56,957 bases of DNA from an uncultured Granulosicoccaceae bacterium (GTDB taxonomy: Bacteria; Pseudomonadota; Gammaproteobacteria; Granulosicoccales; Granulosicoccaceae). Positions within the stretch are counted from its first letter, which is position 1; the number at the start of each line of letters is the position of its first letter. The notes below the pieces were generated by a model. It had not been told where the DNA came from, made no database searches, and saw only the letters and a program-made list of their open reading frames with translations. The translations under genes and the position numbers were made by a program. Below are positions 1 to 8,952 of the stretch, piece after piece. The stretch is from positions 1-56,957 of the forward strand of contig CALDUO010000112.1 of NCBI GenBank assembly GCA_937923745.1, read 5' to 3'.

Positions 1-1103
1 ATTTGCGCGGTACCCAACACACCACCGGCGACGATCACAGCGTCTGCCAACAGGTGCACGCTTTGTTTGTTCTGCAGGTTATGGTCACCCTCTCTGTGGG
101 AGGGCTGATAGCGTTTTACGTTTTCGTCGGTAAAGTCCAAATGGACTTGCCATTGACCCTGCGCATTACGCTGCAAGTGTGACACTTCAGCACCGGTATA
201 CAACTGAACACCCTGTGCCTGTGCATAACGGAGCAGGTTGTTGTCCAGTGATTGTTTCGCACCATGATTACACCCGGTCGTGCAGTCACCACACAGCACA
301 CAGGCATTCATGTTAACGCCACTGTTGTTGGTACCGGCCTCCATCGCAATGCCCAGCGTCGCATCGCGCAGTGTGACCGCTGCCGCTGAGTTATCGTTTT
401 TTGCAATCGGGCCTGACGTGACGGAAGCTCCGTTAAATCCAACGGCATTCGGGTGAGCTGACGCGCTCATTGATGAACCGCCGACAATCGCATCAAGTGC
501 GGTACGTTTGTCGAGCGGTTGTTGTCGGTTAGCGCTGTCAGACACGGTAACCTTGCGTCCGCCGCGGGTTGCATCAAGCAACTGGCGGGTTCGATCATAC
601 AAAGCATCACGTTGGCGCTTGTCCCGAAACGCTTCCGGCCAACCCTTCTTTTCCAAAATGGCAGGACTGACCTCTTCGAGCACACCCGCGTTGATCAATG
701 AGCCACCACCCAAGCCATTGGCGGTCAGTGTCGCAACCCCGTTACCCACGTTAAATTCAAATAAACCGGTGGACACCCCGATTCTTCGAATGCTTCTCTG
801 ATGGGCGACCTCGGTGTCGAGCGGTGTGGTGTCTGCGTCGTGACTTTGCGGGTTGCTGACGATGGTAGCGCTGATGTGTCCAGGCAGTTCGTCGAGGCTG
901 ACAGGATAGTCACCCGGGCGATATTCACGGCCACGTTCCAGTACCGCAATGTTCAGGCGTTTGCCGTCACGCCTCGCATCGGCCAGCAATCGTGCAGCGA
1001 CCGCACCACCGTATCCGCTGCCGATAATGACGACGTCAAACGGCTTGGGTGTCTTGGAATGAGTGAATAATTGTTCTACAGGCTCAGACAGGAACTTGCG
1101 CAT
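1..1103 (-). CDS. GMC-family FAD oxidoreductase (cholesterol oxidase-like), 3' end outside window
   Basis: Open reading frame on the minus strand that runs off the left edge, so about 367 N-terminal residues are visible. From ATG at 1103 the protein reads MRKFLSEPVEQLF and then a Rossmann FAD motif FDVVIIGSGYGGAVAARLLA near residues 20-40. Further on there is GLGGGSLINAGV, typical of GMC oxidoreductases, and a ferredoxin-like cluster CVLCGDCTTGCNHGAKQSLD. That cluster is characteristic of the cholesterol-oxidase-like subgroup that oxidises alcohol groups with flavin. The substrate cannot be read from sequence. The start is not certain: the frame stays open upstream, with GTG codons near 1144-1153, and no strong ribosome site marks 1103. 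It points the same way as the acetyltransferase at 1306-2241, about 200 bp away, and may follow it. Confidence 0.85.
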   Translation of the reverse strand, partial: MRKFLSEPVEQLFTHSKTPKPFDVVIIGSGYGGAVAARLLADARRDGKRLNIAVLERGREYRPGDYPVSLDELPGHISATIVSNPQSHDADTTPLDTEVAHQRSIRRIGVSTGLFEFNVGNGVATLTANGLGGGSLINAGVLEEVSPAILEKKGWPEAFRDKRQRDALYDRTRQLLDATRGGRKVTVSDSANRQQPLDKRTALDAIVGGSSMSASAHPNAVGFNGASVTSGPIAKNDNSAAAVTLRDATLGIAMEAGTNNSGVNMNACVLCGDCTTGCNHGAKQSLDNNLLRYAQAQGVQLYTGAEVSHLQRNAQGQWQVHLDFTDENVKRYQPSHREGDHNLQNKQSVHLLADAVIVAGGVLGTAQ

Positions 1104-1305
1104 AAGTGTGGGAAGACGGCTCCGGGCAACAGGTTGAGGATCCACGCACACGCGTGACCCTCTGATTGTCTCCGGATTCGACGCGGCGCTATGTGCTGAT
1201 TGCCACGTACCGATAAAAATAGCCTGATCTGTAATATACGCCCCTGGCTGTCCACGCTCCTGTCCGCTCTCACTGTCCCTCTTCGGCGCTACCGATAATC
1301 GCCCA

Positions 1306-2241
1306 CTACCCTAATTCAAGCGTTGTCAGTCCAAACACTGACTGCGGTTGCCCCATTGGCGGCGTACCACGATACATGCGAGCCGTTTCAAACACGGGTT
1401 GCATCGCGAGTGACTGAACAAAAGCTACCGCTGCCCGATGGTTCGACGGCACATCCAGATACACCACATACCCTTCGAGCTCAGTTGCAACCGGCGGTAA
1501 GTCGCGTAGCATCGCTGTGACGATGTCCTGCGCTGTCGCGGCATCAGGACAAAACAACGGACCGATTTTATAACCTTCAAGACACTGCCGGATGGTGCCC
1601 ACTGCCACTATCGTATCGCCGTGTTGGATACAGTAACTTTTGCGCGTTGCGGTATCGGTGTACCACGCCGTCGCAAACGCTGTTCGATGTATACCTGTGA
1701 CGACTTGATCAAACGCAACCACAGCAGCTCGGTGCCTCTCCCCAACCGGCTGAACGCCTGTCAATGACTGCCTGTCTTTTCGTGTAGAGGTATTACCCTG
1801 CTCTGCAGCCTGTGCGCTGGCAACAGGCGAACCACCAGGCGATGCTTCCACAGCAGGCGGCTGCAATACACCGTGATAGCGCGCGTTATTCCACGCAAAT
1901 TCAAACCCGGAGCGCCGATAGTTTTCCTGTTGTTCGACGACACCATCCAGCCCGACCGTGCCCTGCACCGTACGCATGGCCGCCTGCCACACCTGCCAGC
2001 CATATCCCTGTCCGCGCCAATCGGGATGACACAGGTAAAGGCCCAAAAATGCCAACGCCACATCGTGTTTGACTACCGAGACACAGGCCACCAACTCGTT
2101 CCCGCTGAAAACACCATGAAAGCCCGTGGGATCAGCCTTAAAAAATGCCTCGGCATCATCGAGGCCCGGGTTCCAGCCCTCGCGCCCTGCCCATTCCAAC
2201 GCAGTGTCGAGCTCTGTTTTCTGCAGTGTTCTGACATTCAT
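1306..2241 (-). CDS. Two-domain GNAT acetyltransferase
   Basis: A 311-residue protein with two acetyltransferase-like halves. The N-terminal half (about residues 1-110) is a GNAT fold containing LYLCHPDWRGQGYGWQVW, the RGQGYG acetyl-CoA pyrophosphate loop. The C-terminal half (about 170-300) resembles the second GNAT domain (Acetyltransf_18 type) found in YitH-like proteins, with KIGPLFCPDAATAQDIV and a late VYLDVPSNHRAAV segment. A glycine/serine/glutamine-rich linker around 130-160 joins them. The family transfers acetyl from acetyl-CoA to an amine; the acceptor here is unknown. It is divergent from the ABC importer at 2379, with a 137 bp A+T-rich gap between the two starts that should hold both promoters. 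Confidence 0.8.
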   Translation of the reverse strand: MNVRTLQKTELDTALEWAGREGWNPGLDDAEAFFKADPTGFHGVFSGNELVACVSVVKHDVALAFLGLYLCHPDWRGQGYGWQVWQAAMRTVQGTVGLDGVVEQQENYRRSGFEFAWNNARYHGVLQPPAVEASPGGSPVASAQAAEQGNTSTRKDRQSLTGVQPVGERHRAAVVAFDQVVTGIHRTAFATAWYTDTATRKSYCIQHGDTIVAVGTIRQCLEGYKIGPLFCPDAATAQDIVTAMLRDLPPVATELEGYVVYLDVPSNHRAAVAFVQSLAMQPVFETARMYRGTPPMGQPQSVFGLTTLELG

Positions 2242-2378
2242 ATTTCGGCTCCGTCGGACTTGGTACAGACCTTGTCACTACTCTGTAAAAACATGAAATT
2301 TACCGCTAAATCTTGCATTTTTGCACCGCACGAGAGCAAACTGAATATTATTCGCACCGAAGATGACCATAGGCCTGC

Positions 2379-3368
2379 ATGAAACAATCTGATCTTGTGC
2401 TACAGGATGTCAGCAAATACTTTGGCGCAGATACTGTCGCCGTCCGCAATTTCACCCAAGCGTTTGAAGGTGGATCCTACATTTGTCTGCTTGGGCCGTC
2501 CGGCTGCGGCAAAACCACCACGTTACGCATGATAGCAGGCCATGAGACCGTCTCTGGCGGGACCATTACACTCAACGGCGAAAATATAGCGTCACTGCCG
2601 CCTGCCCGTCGCGGTACCGCGATGATGTTCCAGAACTACGCGCTCTTTCCGCATTTGTCGGTGCTCGACAATGTAGCTTTCAGCCAAAAAATGCGCGGCA
2701 TCGACAAAACCTCGCGTCACCGCAAAGCCCAAGAGCTACTCGATATGGTGCAAATGGGCGACTTTGCCGATCGTTATCCAGCACAGCTCTCAGGCGGTCA
2801 ACAGCAACGGGTTGCCCTCGCACGAGCGCTGATCACCGAACCTACCGTGCTGTTGCTGGATGAGCCCCTGTCCGCACTTGATCCTTTTCTGCGTATCAAG
2901 ATGCGCAGCGAATTGGCACGCTTGCAAAAAGAGCTTGGCATCACGTTTATTCATGTCACCCACAGCCAGGACGAAGCGCTCGCACTCAGTGATCGTATTG
3001 TGTTGATGAACAACGCAGAAATCGAACAGGCTGGCACCGCACAAGACATTTTTAACCGGCCCCGAACTGAATTTGTCGCGCGGTTTATGGGTGGACATAA
3101 CGTGCTGAACATCAACGGCAAGCCCATGGCACTGAGAACGGATCATATCGAACTCGACACAACCAATAACAACGCCTCACAAGGTTTGAGAGGATCGGTG
3201 AGTTACATTGAATATCTGGGTCGTGCGGTAGAGGTGACCGTTACCGTACCAGACCAAGCGGACATTACCGCATCTATTCCGGATCATCGCTATCGGGAGT
3301 CCTCGCTCAAGACGGGAGAGCACGTCACTGTCGTCTGGCAGCCCGAGCACCTGCAAGCGCTGTCCTGA
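2379..3368 (+). CDS. ABC transporter ATP-binding protein, spermidine/putrescine (PotA) type
   Basis: A 329-residue ATPase that would power import by the permeases encoded downstream. Walker A GPSGCGKTT is at residues 39-47, the Q-loop MMFQNYALFPHLSV near 82-95, the signature LSGGQQQR at 137-144, Walker B LLLDEPLSALD at 158-168, and the H-loop histidine in FIHVTHSQDEAL. The last ~90 residues form a TOBE-like regulatory domain, as usual for the PotA/FbpC/MalK group. First gene of a four-gene plus-strand operon (ATPase, binding protein, two permeases). The order and the binding-protein type fit the polyamine/opine/ferric family (transport class 3.A.1.11). The substrate is not known; a racemase-family gene at the end of the cluster suggests an amino-acid or hydantoin-like compound, which is inference. 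Confidence 0.92.
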   Translation: MKQSDLVLQDVSKYFGADTVAVRNFTQAFEGGSYICLLGPSGCGKTTTLRMIAGHETVSGGTITLNGENIASLPPARRGTAMMFQNYALFPHLSVLDNVAFSQKMRGIDKTSRHRKAQELLDMVQMGDFADRYPAQLSGGQQQRVALARALITEPTVLLLDEPLSALDPFLRIKMRSELARLQKELGITFIHVTHSQDEALALSDRIVLMNNAEIEQAGTAQDIFNRPRTEFVARFMGGHNVLNINGKPMALRTDHIELDTTNNNASQGLRGSVSYIEYLGRAVEVTVTVPDQADITASIPDHRYRESSLKTGEHVTVVWQPEHLQALS

Positions 3369-3408
3369 ACAACAGCAACACTTAATTAGACATCAACGGG
3401 AGAGATAC

Positions 3409-4731
3409 GTGAAAACCAAAACTTCAATAAAGGCTCCAATGAACAAGAACCCTGATCAGCTGGGTCAAACCGGACGGCAGCGTCGTCAGATGCTCAAGGG
3501 TGCCGCCGCTGCCACGGTTGCCGCCGGCACCATCACCGGTGCGCCAATGATTTGGGCGCAGAACATCAAAGATGTGACCCTGCGACAGTTCGGCACCGGT
3601 GTATCCAACCTCAACGACGTGGCGAACAAGGTTAAGGAAGATCTTGGTTTTAATCTCGAAATGACCGCGCTCGATTCCGATTCGGTCGCACAGCGCGCGG
3701 CAACCCAGCCCAAGTCGTTTGATATAGCCGACATCGAATACTGGATCTGCAAAAAGGTCTGGCCTGCCGGTAACCTGCAACCGATGGATACCTCCAGAAT
3801 CGATAACTACGACAAAATTGTCGGTATTTTCCGCAACGGTAAGTTAAATCCCGATAGTGTTATCGCGCAAGGTACCGCACCACACAGTGTCGGTTTTGTA
3901 GAAGGCCCCGACGGCAAAGAGTTTGTCGACAATGAATCCGGTTGGATGACCCTGATCCCGACCATCTATAACGCCGACACCCTCGGCATTCGCCCAGATC
4001 TGATCGGGCGTCCCATAGAATCCTGGACCGAACTGCTTAACCCCGAGTTTAAAGGCAAAGCGTCAATCCTGGATATCTCCTCCATCGGCATTATGGATGC
4101 GGCGATGGTCTGCGAGGCTATGGGTGAAATCAGCTATGGCGACAAGGGTAATATGACCCGTGAAGAAATTGACAAGACCATGGCCATTTTTACCGAAGCC
4201 AAAAAGAACGGCCAGTTCCGTGCATTCTGGAAATCGTTTGATGAAAGCGTGAATCTCATGGCCTCGGGCGAAGTCGTCATTCAGTCTATGTGGTCACCTG
4301 CGATCACAGCCGTAAGGTCCAAAGGCATCCCCTGTGTTTATCAGCCACTCAAAGAAGGCTACCGTTCCTGGGGTGGTGGTTTGGGACTGTCGCGAAACCT
4401 GTCAGGCCTCGAACTCGATGCAGCGTATGAATACATCAACTGGTATCTGTCAGGATGGGTCGGTGGTTACCTGATGCGCCAGGGTTATTATTCAGCGGTG
4501 CCCGAAACTTCCAAGAACTTCATGACCGAAGATGAATGGGGCTTTTGGTTTGAGGGTAAAGAGGCACAAGGCGACATCGTTAACCCCCAGGGTGTGGTGC
4601 TCGAAAAAGCCGGAGCTGTCCGTGATGGCGGTTCGTTTGAAGATCGCATGGGACGCGTAGCTTGCTGGAATGCCGTTATGGACGAAAACCAGTACATGGT
4701 GCGTAAGTGGAATGAATTCATAGCCGCTTAA
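3409..4731 (+). CDS. Tat-exported extracellular solute-binding protein, PotD-like
   Basis: Periplasmic binding protein of 440 residues. The GTG start at 3409 is preceded by a good ribosome site (GGGAGAGATAC); an ATG eleven codons later is an alternative. Residues 24-50 form a twin-arginine signal: RQRRQMLKG, then an alanine-rich hydrophobic stretch ending APMIWAQN, so the protein is probably exported folded. The mature part has the family 1 / PotD-like layout, e.g. FDIADIEYW, SWTELLNPEFKGKASI and an INWYLSGWVGGY segment near the C terminus. It sits 40 bp after the ATPase gene and 91 bp before the first permease gene. A stem-loop at 4743-4773 may raise its expression relative to the permeases. 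Confidence 0.92.
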   Translation: MKTKTSIKAPMNKNPDQLGQTGRQRRQMLKGAAAATVAAGTITGAPMIWAQNIKDVTLRQFGTGVSNLNDVANKVKEDLGFNLEMTALDSDSVAQRAATQPKSFDIADIEYWICKKVWPAGNLQPMDTSRIDNYDKIVGIFRNGKLNPDSVIAQGTAPHSVGFVEGPDGKEFVDNESGWMTLIPTIYNADTLGIRPDLIGRPIESWTELLNPEFKGKASILDISSIGIMDAAMVCEAMGEISYGDKGNMTREEIDKTMAIFTEAKKNGQFRAFWKSFDESVNLMASGEVVIQSMWSPAITAVRSKGIPCVYQPLKEGYRSWGGGLGLSRNLSGLELDAAYEYINWYLSGWVGGYLMRQGYYSAVPETSKNFMTEDEWGFWFEGKEAQGDIVNPQGVVLEKAGAVRDGGSFEDRMGRVACWNAVMDENQYMVRKWNEFIAA

Positions 4732-4742
4732 AAAGCCCGTCT

Positions 4743-4773
4743 GTGACCCGGCTGCACATCGCAGTCGGGTCAC
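4743..4773 (+). other. Intercistronic stem-loop after the binding-protein gene
   Basis: GTGACCCGGCTG (4743-4754) pairs with CAGTCGGGTCAC (4762-4773) around a 7-base loop: a 12 bp stem with one G-U pair. No T-run follows, so it is probably an mRNA-stabilising or partial attenuating structure and not a full terminator. Such hairpins between binding-protein and permease genes commonly give excess binding protein. Confidence 0.5.
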
Positions 4774-4822
4774 ATTCAGTGATACCATATCGACTCTTTC
4801 AGCCAGCAGAGGCAGCACTCCG

Positions 4823-5683
4823 GTGGGAACACAAACGCGGCAAACGCTAAAAGGTTGGCTACTCGCCTCACCGTTGGTTGTGATACTGAGTATTTTCCTG
4901 GTTCTTCCCGTCATCGCTATCGTTGTCGTTAGTTTCTGGGGATCAACAGCGTATAGCTACTACCCTGACTTTCAGTTTGAAAATTACACCTTTTTACTGA
5001 CCTCCAGCGTCACACTATCGGTCTATCTCAAAACCTTTATGTTCACCGCCATCACGTGGCTGCTGTGTTTTCTCATTGGTTTTACCGTCGCTTATTTTCT
5101 GGCGTTTCATATTCGATCATTACCGGTACAGATTCTGTTGTTTATGATCTGCACCGTGCCGTTCTGGACATCCAATATCATCAGAATGATTTCATGGATT
5201 CCGTTTTTGGGCCGTAACGGCATTGCCAATAACACGTTGCTGAGCATGGGGCTCATTGATCAGCCACTGGAGTGGCTGCTGTTTTCGGAATTCGCGGTTA
5301 TTCTTGCATTTGTACACCTTTTTACGCTCTTTATGATTGTGCCGGTCTTTAATTCGATGATGCGCATTGATCGCTCGTTAATTGAAGCGGCAAGAGATGC
5401 TGGCGCTTCCGGTTGGCAAATACTCACCAACGTGATTTTGCCGCTCACAAAACCCGGCATCATGATTGGCTCTATTTTTGTCGTGACACTGGTGATGGGC
5501 GATTTCATCACCGTTCGATTTATGAGTGGCGGTCAAAGCGCATCGGTTGGGCGGGTTATCTCTAACGAAATTGGTTTGTTGCAGTATCCGGCCGCGTCAG
5601 CCAGTGCAGTCGTTTTATTGATCACCGTGCTCCTGATGATCTCGATAATGCTGAAATTTGTTGATATCAGGAAGGAGCTCTAA
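4823..5683 (+). CDS. ABC transporter permease, PotB-like
   Basis: A 286-residue inner-membrane permease with about six hydrophobic helices. The first covers residues 10-35 (LLASPLVVILSIFLVLPVIA). The EAA-type cytoplasmic loop that contacts the ATPase reads LIEAARDAGASGWQIL, near residues 190-205, followed by VILPLTKPGIMIG. The start is GTG at 4823 behind a GAGG-like site. Only 2 bp separate its stop from the second permease, as expected for a coupled heterodimer. Confidence 0.9.
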   Translation: MGTQTRQTLKGWLLASPLVVILSIFLVLPVIAIVVVSFWGSTAYSYYPDFQFENYTFLLTSSVTLSVYLKTFMFTAITWLLCFLIGFTVAYFLAFHIRSLPVQILLFMICTVPFWTSNIIRMISWIPFLGRNGIANNTLLSMGLIDQPLEWLLFSEFAVILAFVHLFTLFMIVPVFNSMMRIDRSLIEAARDAGASGWQILTNVILPLTKPGIMIGSIFVVTLVMGDFITVRFMSGGQSASVGRVISNEIGLLQYPAASASAVVLLITVLLMISIMLKFVDIRKEL

Positions 5684-5685
5684 CG

Positions 5686-6513
5686 ATGAGTGAGCGTCGG
5701 CCGTTCAGCTTTTATGTGTTGTCGGTGTTTTTTGCGGTATTCGTATTGTTTTTGTACGGACCAACACTGACCATCGCTATCCTCTCGTTCCAGGGACCTT
5801 CCGGTGGCCTGACGTTTCCAATGAATGGCACCTCTATTCACTGGTTTAAAAATCTGTTCGAGCAGCAGGCCGTCGGTGACATTTGGGGCTCGTTCCGCCG
5901 GTCAGTGACACTCGGCCTGATGGTCATGGTCACGACAGTTGTGGTCTCGGTGCTGGGGGGCCTTGCCTTTCGCACGCATTTCAGAGGCTCGTCGCTGGTG
6001 TTTTATATGGTGGTTGGCAGCCTGATTATCCCGTCCATCCTGATCTCTCTGGGTGTCGGAATTTTGTTTAATATTGTTGACCTTGAAGTGCACTGGGCAA
6101 CCTCGGGGTTCGGCTCGCAGCTCACATGGGCACTGCCCTTCGGGTTGTTTATTATGTTTGCGGTGTTTAACCGGTTTGACCGAAGCTATGAAGAGGCTGC
6201 ACGCGACCTTGGTGCAACACCCTGGCAGACCATCAGGCATGTCGTTATTCCGATCATTGCCCCCAGCCTGATCGGTGTTGCGTTATTCGGGTTTACACTG
6301 TCGTACGATGAATTTGCCAGAACGCTGTTAACGGCAGGCACTTTTAATACGCTACCTCTGGAAATTTACGGGATGACCACCAGTGTTACCACACCGGTGT
6401 TATATGCATTGGGTACGCTGACCACGGTGTTTTCCTTTTTTGTGATTGGGTTGGCCATCATCGGGTTTCGCCTTGCCATGCGCAAAACCAAACAACCATT
6501 GCCGCTAGACTGA
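5686..6513 (+). CDS. ABC transporter permease, PotC-like
   Basis: A 275-residue second permease of the importer. It has an N-terminal helix (FYVLSVFFAVFVLFLYGP) and the binding-protein-dependent transport domain with the EAA motif YEEAARDLGATPWQTI, followed by VVIPIIAPSLIGVAL. The ATG at 5686 follows GGAAGGAGCTCTAACG, a strong ribosome site placed at the end of the upstream permease gene. Its last 9 bases overlap the 3' end of the convergent racemase-family gene at 6505-7236. No terminator is evident in the overlap. Confidence 0.92.
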   Translation: MSERRPFSFYVLSVFFAVFVLFLYGPTLTIAILSFQGPSGGLTFPMNGTSIHWFKNLFEQQAVGDIWGSFRRSVTLGLMVMVTTVVVSVLGGLAFRTHFRGSSLVFYMVVGSLIIPSILISLGVGILFNIVDLEVHWATSGFGSQLTWALPFGLFIMFAVFNRFDRSYEEAARDLGATPWQTIRHVVIPIIAPSLIGVALFGFTLSYDEFARTLLTAGTFNTLPLEIYGMTTSVTTPVLYALGTLTTVFSFFVIGLAIIGFRLAMRKTKQPLPLD

Positions 6514-7236
6514 CGGGGCAAAGCCCGACAATGCACCGCTATAACGTTTATGGCGCGGCGGTGCATAACCCCCGGCGGTTGACGTTTTTATCCCCAAAGA
6601 CACCATTCCTTCCACCAGCTTAACGGCACAGCCGACACCATCAATCACGGGCAGACCCTGCTGCGCCTGCAGATCGGACGCCAAATCGGTCATACCGGCA
6701 CACCCCAGTACAATCGCCTCGGCACCATCTTCATCCCGGCACCGGGCGATGACTGCCGCTATCGTCGCCAATGCCTCGGGGTCATTTTTCTCAAGATCGA
6801 GCACCGGTATATCAGAGGCACGCACGCCACTACAGCGTGCCGCCAAACCGTACTTGACGAGATTATGGTTTAGCGCCGGTAACGAGCGTGACAATGTGGT
6901 GACGACACCAAACTGATTGGCGACCATACTCGCCATATGAAAGGCCGCCTCCCCGATACCCACGACCGGTGCCCGTGTAATACACCGGGCAGCATCCAGG
7001 CCGGTGTCATCAAAGCAGGCCAGTACATACCCATCGGAATCGGGTGCGGCGGTGATCTCCTGAATCAGGCCAGGAATCGAAAACGCCTCGTCATAAAAAC
7101 CCTCAATACTCTCCGGGCCCATGGCCGGTTGCACACCGACCACAGTGGTATCGGGTGCAGCAGCCGCTTGCGCCGAGGCGAGCGCTTTGCGTGTCATCGA
7201 CGCGGTGGTATTGGGATTGATCAGTGTAATTTTCAT
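6505..7236 (-). CDS. Asp/Glu/hydantoin racemase family protein
   Basis: A 243-residue cofactor-independent racemase-like enzyme. It begins KITLINPNTTASMT, the usual N terminus of hydantoin racemases. The two family cysteines that act as acid/base pair are in VLACFDDTG (C74) and IVLGCAGM (C179). The family inverts hydantoins, aspartate/glutamate or allantoin, or includes maleate isomerases, so the exact reaction is open. It is convergent with the ABC importer and overlaps its last gene by 9 bp. That neighbourhood suggests it processes a compound brought in by the importer, which is inference. The 159 bp upstream, shared with the AlkA gene, should hold divergent promoters. Confidence 0.85.
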   Translation of the reverse strand: MKITLINPNTTASMTRKALASAQAAAAPDTTVVGVQPAMGPESIEGFYDEAFSIPGLIQEITAAPDSDGYVLACFDDTGLDAARCITRAPVVGIGEAAFHMASMVANQFGVVTTLSRSLPALNHNLVKYGLAARCSGVRASDIPVLDLEKNDPEALATIAAVIARCRDEDGAEAIVLGCAGMTDLASDLQAQQGLPVIDGVGCAVKLVEGMVSLGIKTSTAGGYAPPRHKRYSGALSGFAPSV

Positions 7237-7395
7237 TGGATAATAGTACGCGATTTAACCTGCGATGTAAGCCGGCCAAACCGCCACGGCAAGCACCGAA
7301 GACGATGACCCGGCGCAATCGACAATATCAGGCACCTGTCCTAAACCGAATGTCATAAACCGAATGTCCGAAAACGGCTGGCTGAGCGCAGGCCT

Positions 7396-8895
7396 TTGGT
7401 TGATACTGCACCGATGGATATGCCCACTGAGCTTCTGAACGACACCGATGCCTGTTATCGCGCACTGGCCTCCCGTGATGCACGGTTTGACGGCCGATTT
7501 TTTGTCGGTGTCAGTTCCACTGGCATTTACTGTCGTCCGGTCTGCAAGGTCCGATTGCCACAAAAACACAACTGCACGTTTTATCAGGATGCGGCGACAG
7601 CTGAACAGGCGGGCTTTCGTCCTTGCCTGCGCTGTCGACCCGAGCTCAGCCCCGGATGGTCGACCACCGACATTAGCGCGCAATTGGCACTGAATGCAGC
7701 CAAGCTGATACAAGAGCGACTTGCCTTTGGTGAACCGCTGACCCACATTGCCGCACGCCTTGGCATTACTGACCGTCATTTGCGGCGCGTGTTTGAAATC
7801 CGGTTTGGAGTCAGACCGGTTCAGTATCGCCAGACACGTCGGTTGCTGCTGGCAAAAGCGCTGCTGACTGACACTGCCCTGCCAATCACTGACATCGCTT
7901 TCTCATCCGGTTTCGGCAGCGTGCGACGCTTTAACGCCGCACTGAAAGACCACTATGGGTTAACACCCGGTGATATCCGCGGCAACCAACCAACCAATAA
8001 CAACGCATCCTCCGCACTGGTACTCAGGCTGCCCGTGCATCAGCCCTATAACTTCGATGCCATCCGCTCTTTTCTGGCGTCGAGAGCTATTGGCGGGCTT
8101 GAGCAGGTCGATGAACTTCATTACCAACGCACACTGAGCGTTACCACGCCTCAGGGCATGGTCACCGGCTGGATACGGGTTAGTGCACACGCGAGGGATC
8201 AGATTCAACTGGAGATCAGCCGTGAGTTATCGGCGGGTGTTGCCACGGTGCTGACGCGCGTGCGCCATCTATTTGATCTTGATACACACCCTGACAGCTA
8301 CCTGGCGACACTCACTGGCGTTCCGGTCAGTGATCCGGGACTCAGACTACCCGGCGCTGTTGACGGTTTTGAGATTGCAGTCAGAGCCATACTTGGCCAA
8401 CAAATCACGGTCAAGGCAGCCAGAACCCTGGCAGAGCGCTTCGTTAAACGCTTTGGTGCACGCGTAACATTCACAGACGATCCAAACCTTACGCACAGTT
8501 TTCCAACCGTACAACGTATCGCTAACGCGAGGATCAATACACTGGCTTCACTCGGTATTATTTCACGGCGCGCGGAGACCATTCAGGCTATCGCACGGGC
8601 AATCCATGCGCAGCAACTCGACCTCTCCCCCACCGCCCCGGTTGACGACACCATCAAACAGTTAAAAACCATGCGTGGAATCGGTGACTGGACAGCGCAG
8701 TACATTGCCATGCGAGCGCTTCGCTGGCCCGACGCTTTCCCTGCAGCCGACTACGGCATTATGAAAGCCCTGGGCGTCGACAAGCCCCGTCAGGCGATAC
8801 AGCTTGCGGAACCGTGGAAGCCTTGGCGTGCGTATGCGGTAGTGCATTTGTGGTCATCACTGAATGACACAACCACCGACAAACACACTGAGTAA
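7396..8895 (+). CDS. alkA: Ada-AlkA fusion: methylation-sensing regulator / DNA-3-methyladenine glycosylase
   Basis: A 499-residue, three-part protein. Residues 20-85 form an Ada-type zinc domain with cysteines C46, C50, C77 and C80 (GIYCRPVC and RPCLRCRP); in Ada one of these accepts methyl groups from DNA phosphotriesters. Residues about 95-190 are an AraC-type helix-turn-helix region (LAFGEPLTHIAARLGITDRHLRRVF). Residues about 205-490 are AlkA: an N-terminal domain, then HhH-GPD with MRGIGDWTAQYIAMRAL and the catalytic aspartate in FPAADYGIMKALG. It excises alkylated bases and probably activates repair genes including itself. The start used here is TTG at 7396; ATG at 7414 or 7420 is equally possible. 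ogt follows 57 bp downstream. Confidence 0.92.
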   Translation: MVDTAPMDMPTELLNDTDACYRALASRDARFDGRFFVGVSSTGIYCRPVCKVRLPQKHNCTFYQDAATAEQAGFRPCLRCRPELSPGWSTTDISAQLALNAAKLIQERLAFGEPLTHIAARLGITDRHLRRVFEIRFGVRPVQYRQTRRLLLAKALLTDTALPITDIAFSSGFGSVRRFNAALKDHYGLTPGDIRGNQPTNNNASSALVLRLPVHQPYNFDAIRSFLASRAIGGLEQVDELHYQRTLSVTTPQGMVTGWIRVSAHARDQIQLEISRELSAGVATVLTRVRHLFDLDTHPDSYLATLTGVPVSDPGLRLPGAVDGFEIAVRAILGQQITVKAARTLAERFVKRFGARVTFTDDPNLTHSFPTVQRIANARINTLASLGIISRRAETIQAIARAIHAQQLDLSPTAPVDDTIKQLKTMRGIGDWTAQYIAMRALRWPDAFPAADYGIMKALGVDKPRQAIQLAEPWKPWRAYAVVHLWSSLNDTTTDKHTE

Positions 8896-8952
8896 AAACA
8901 GGCGCAAACGTTACATTCACGTTTTACAAGTATGACAACCCCGGAGAACCGC

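Noticed and set aside
1076-1273. 65-codon minus-strand frame between the GMC and GNAT genes
   Set aside because: Overlaps the GMC start in another frame, no ribosome site.
4743-4773. Terminator after the binding-protein gene
   Set aside because: No T-run follows; permease genes lie directly beyond.
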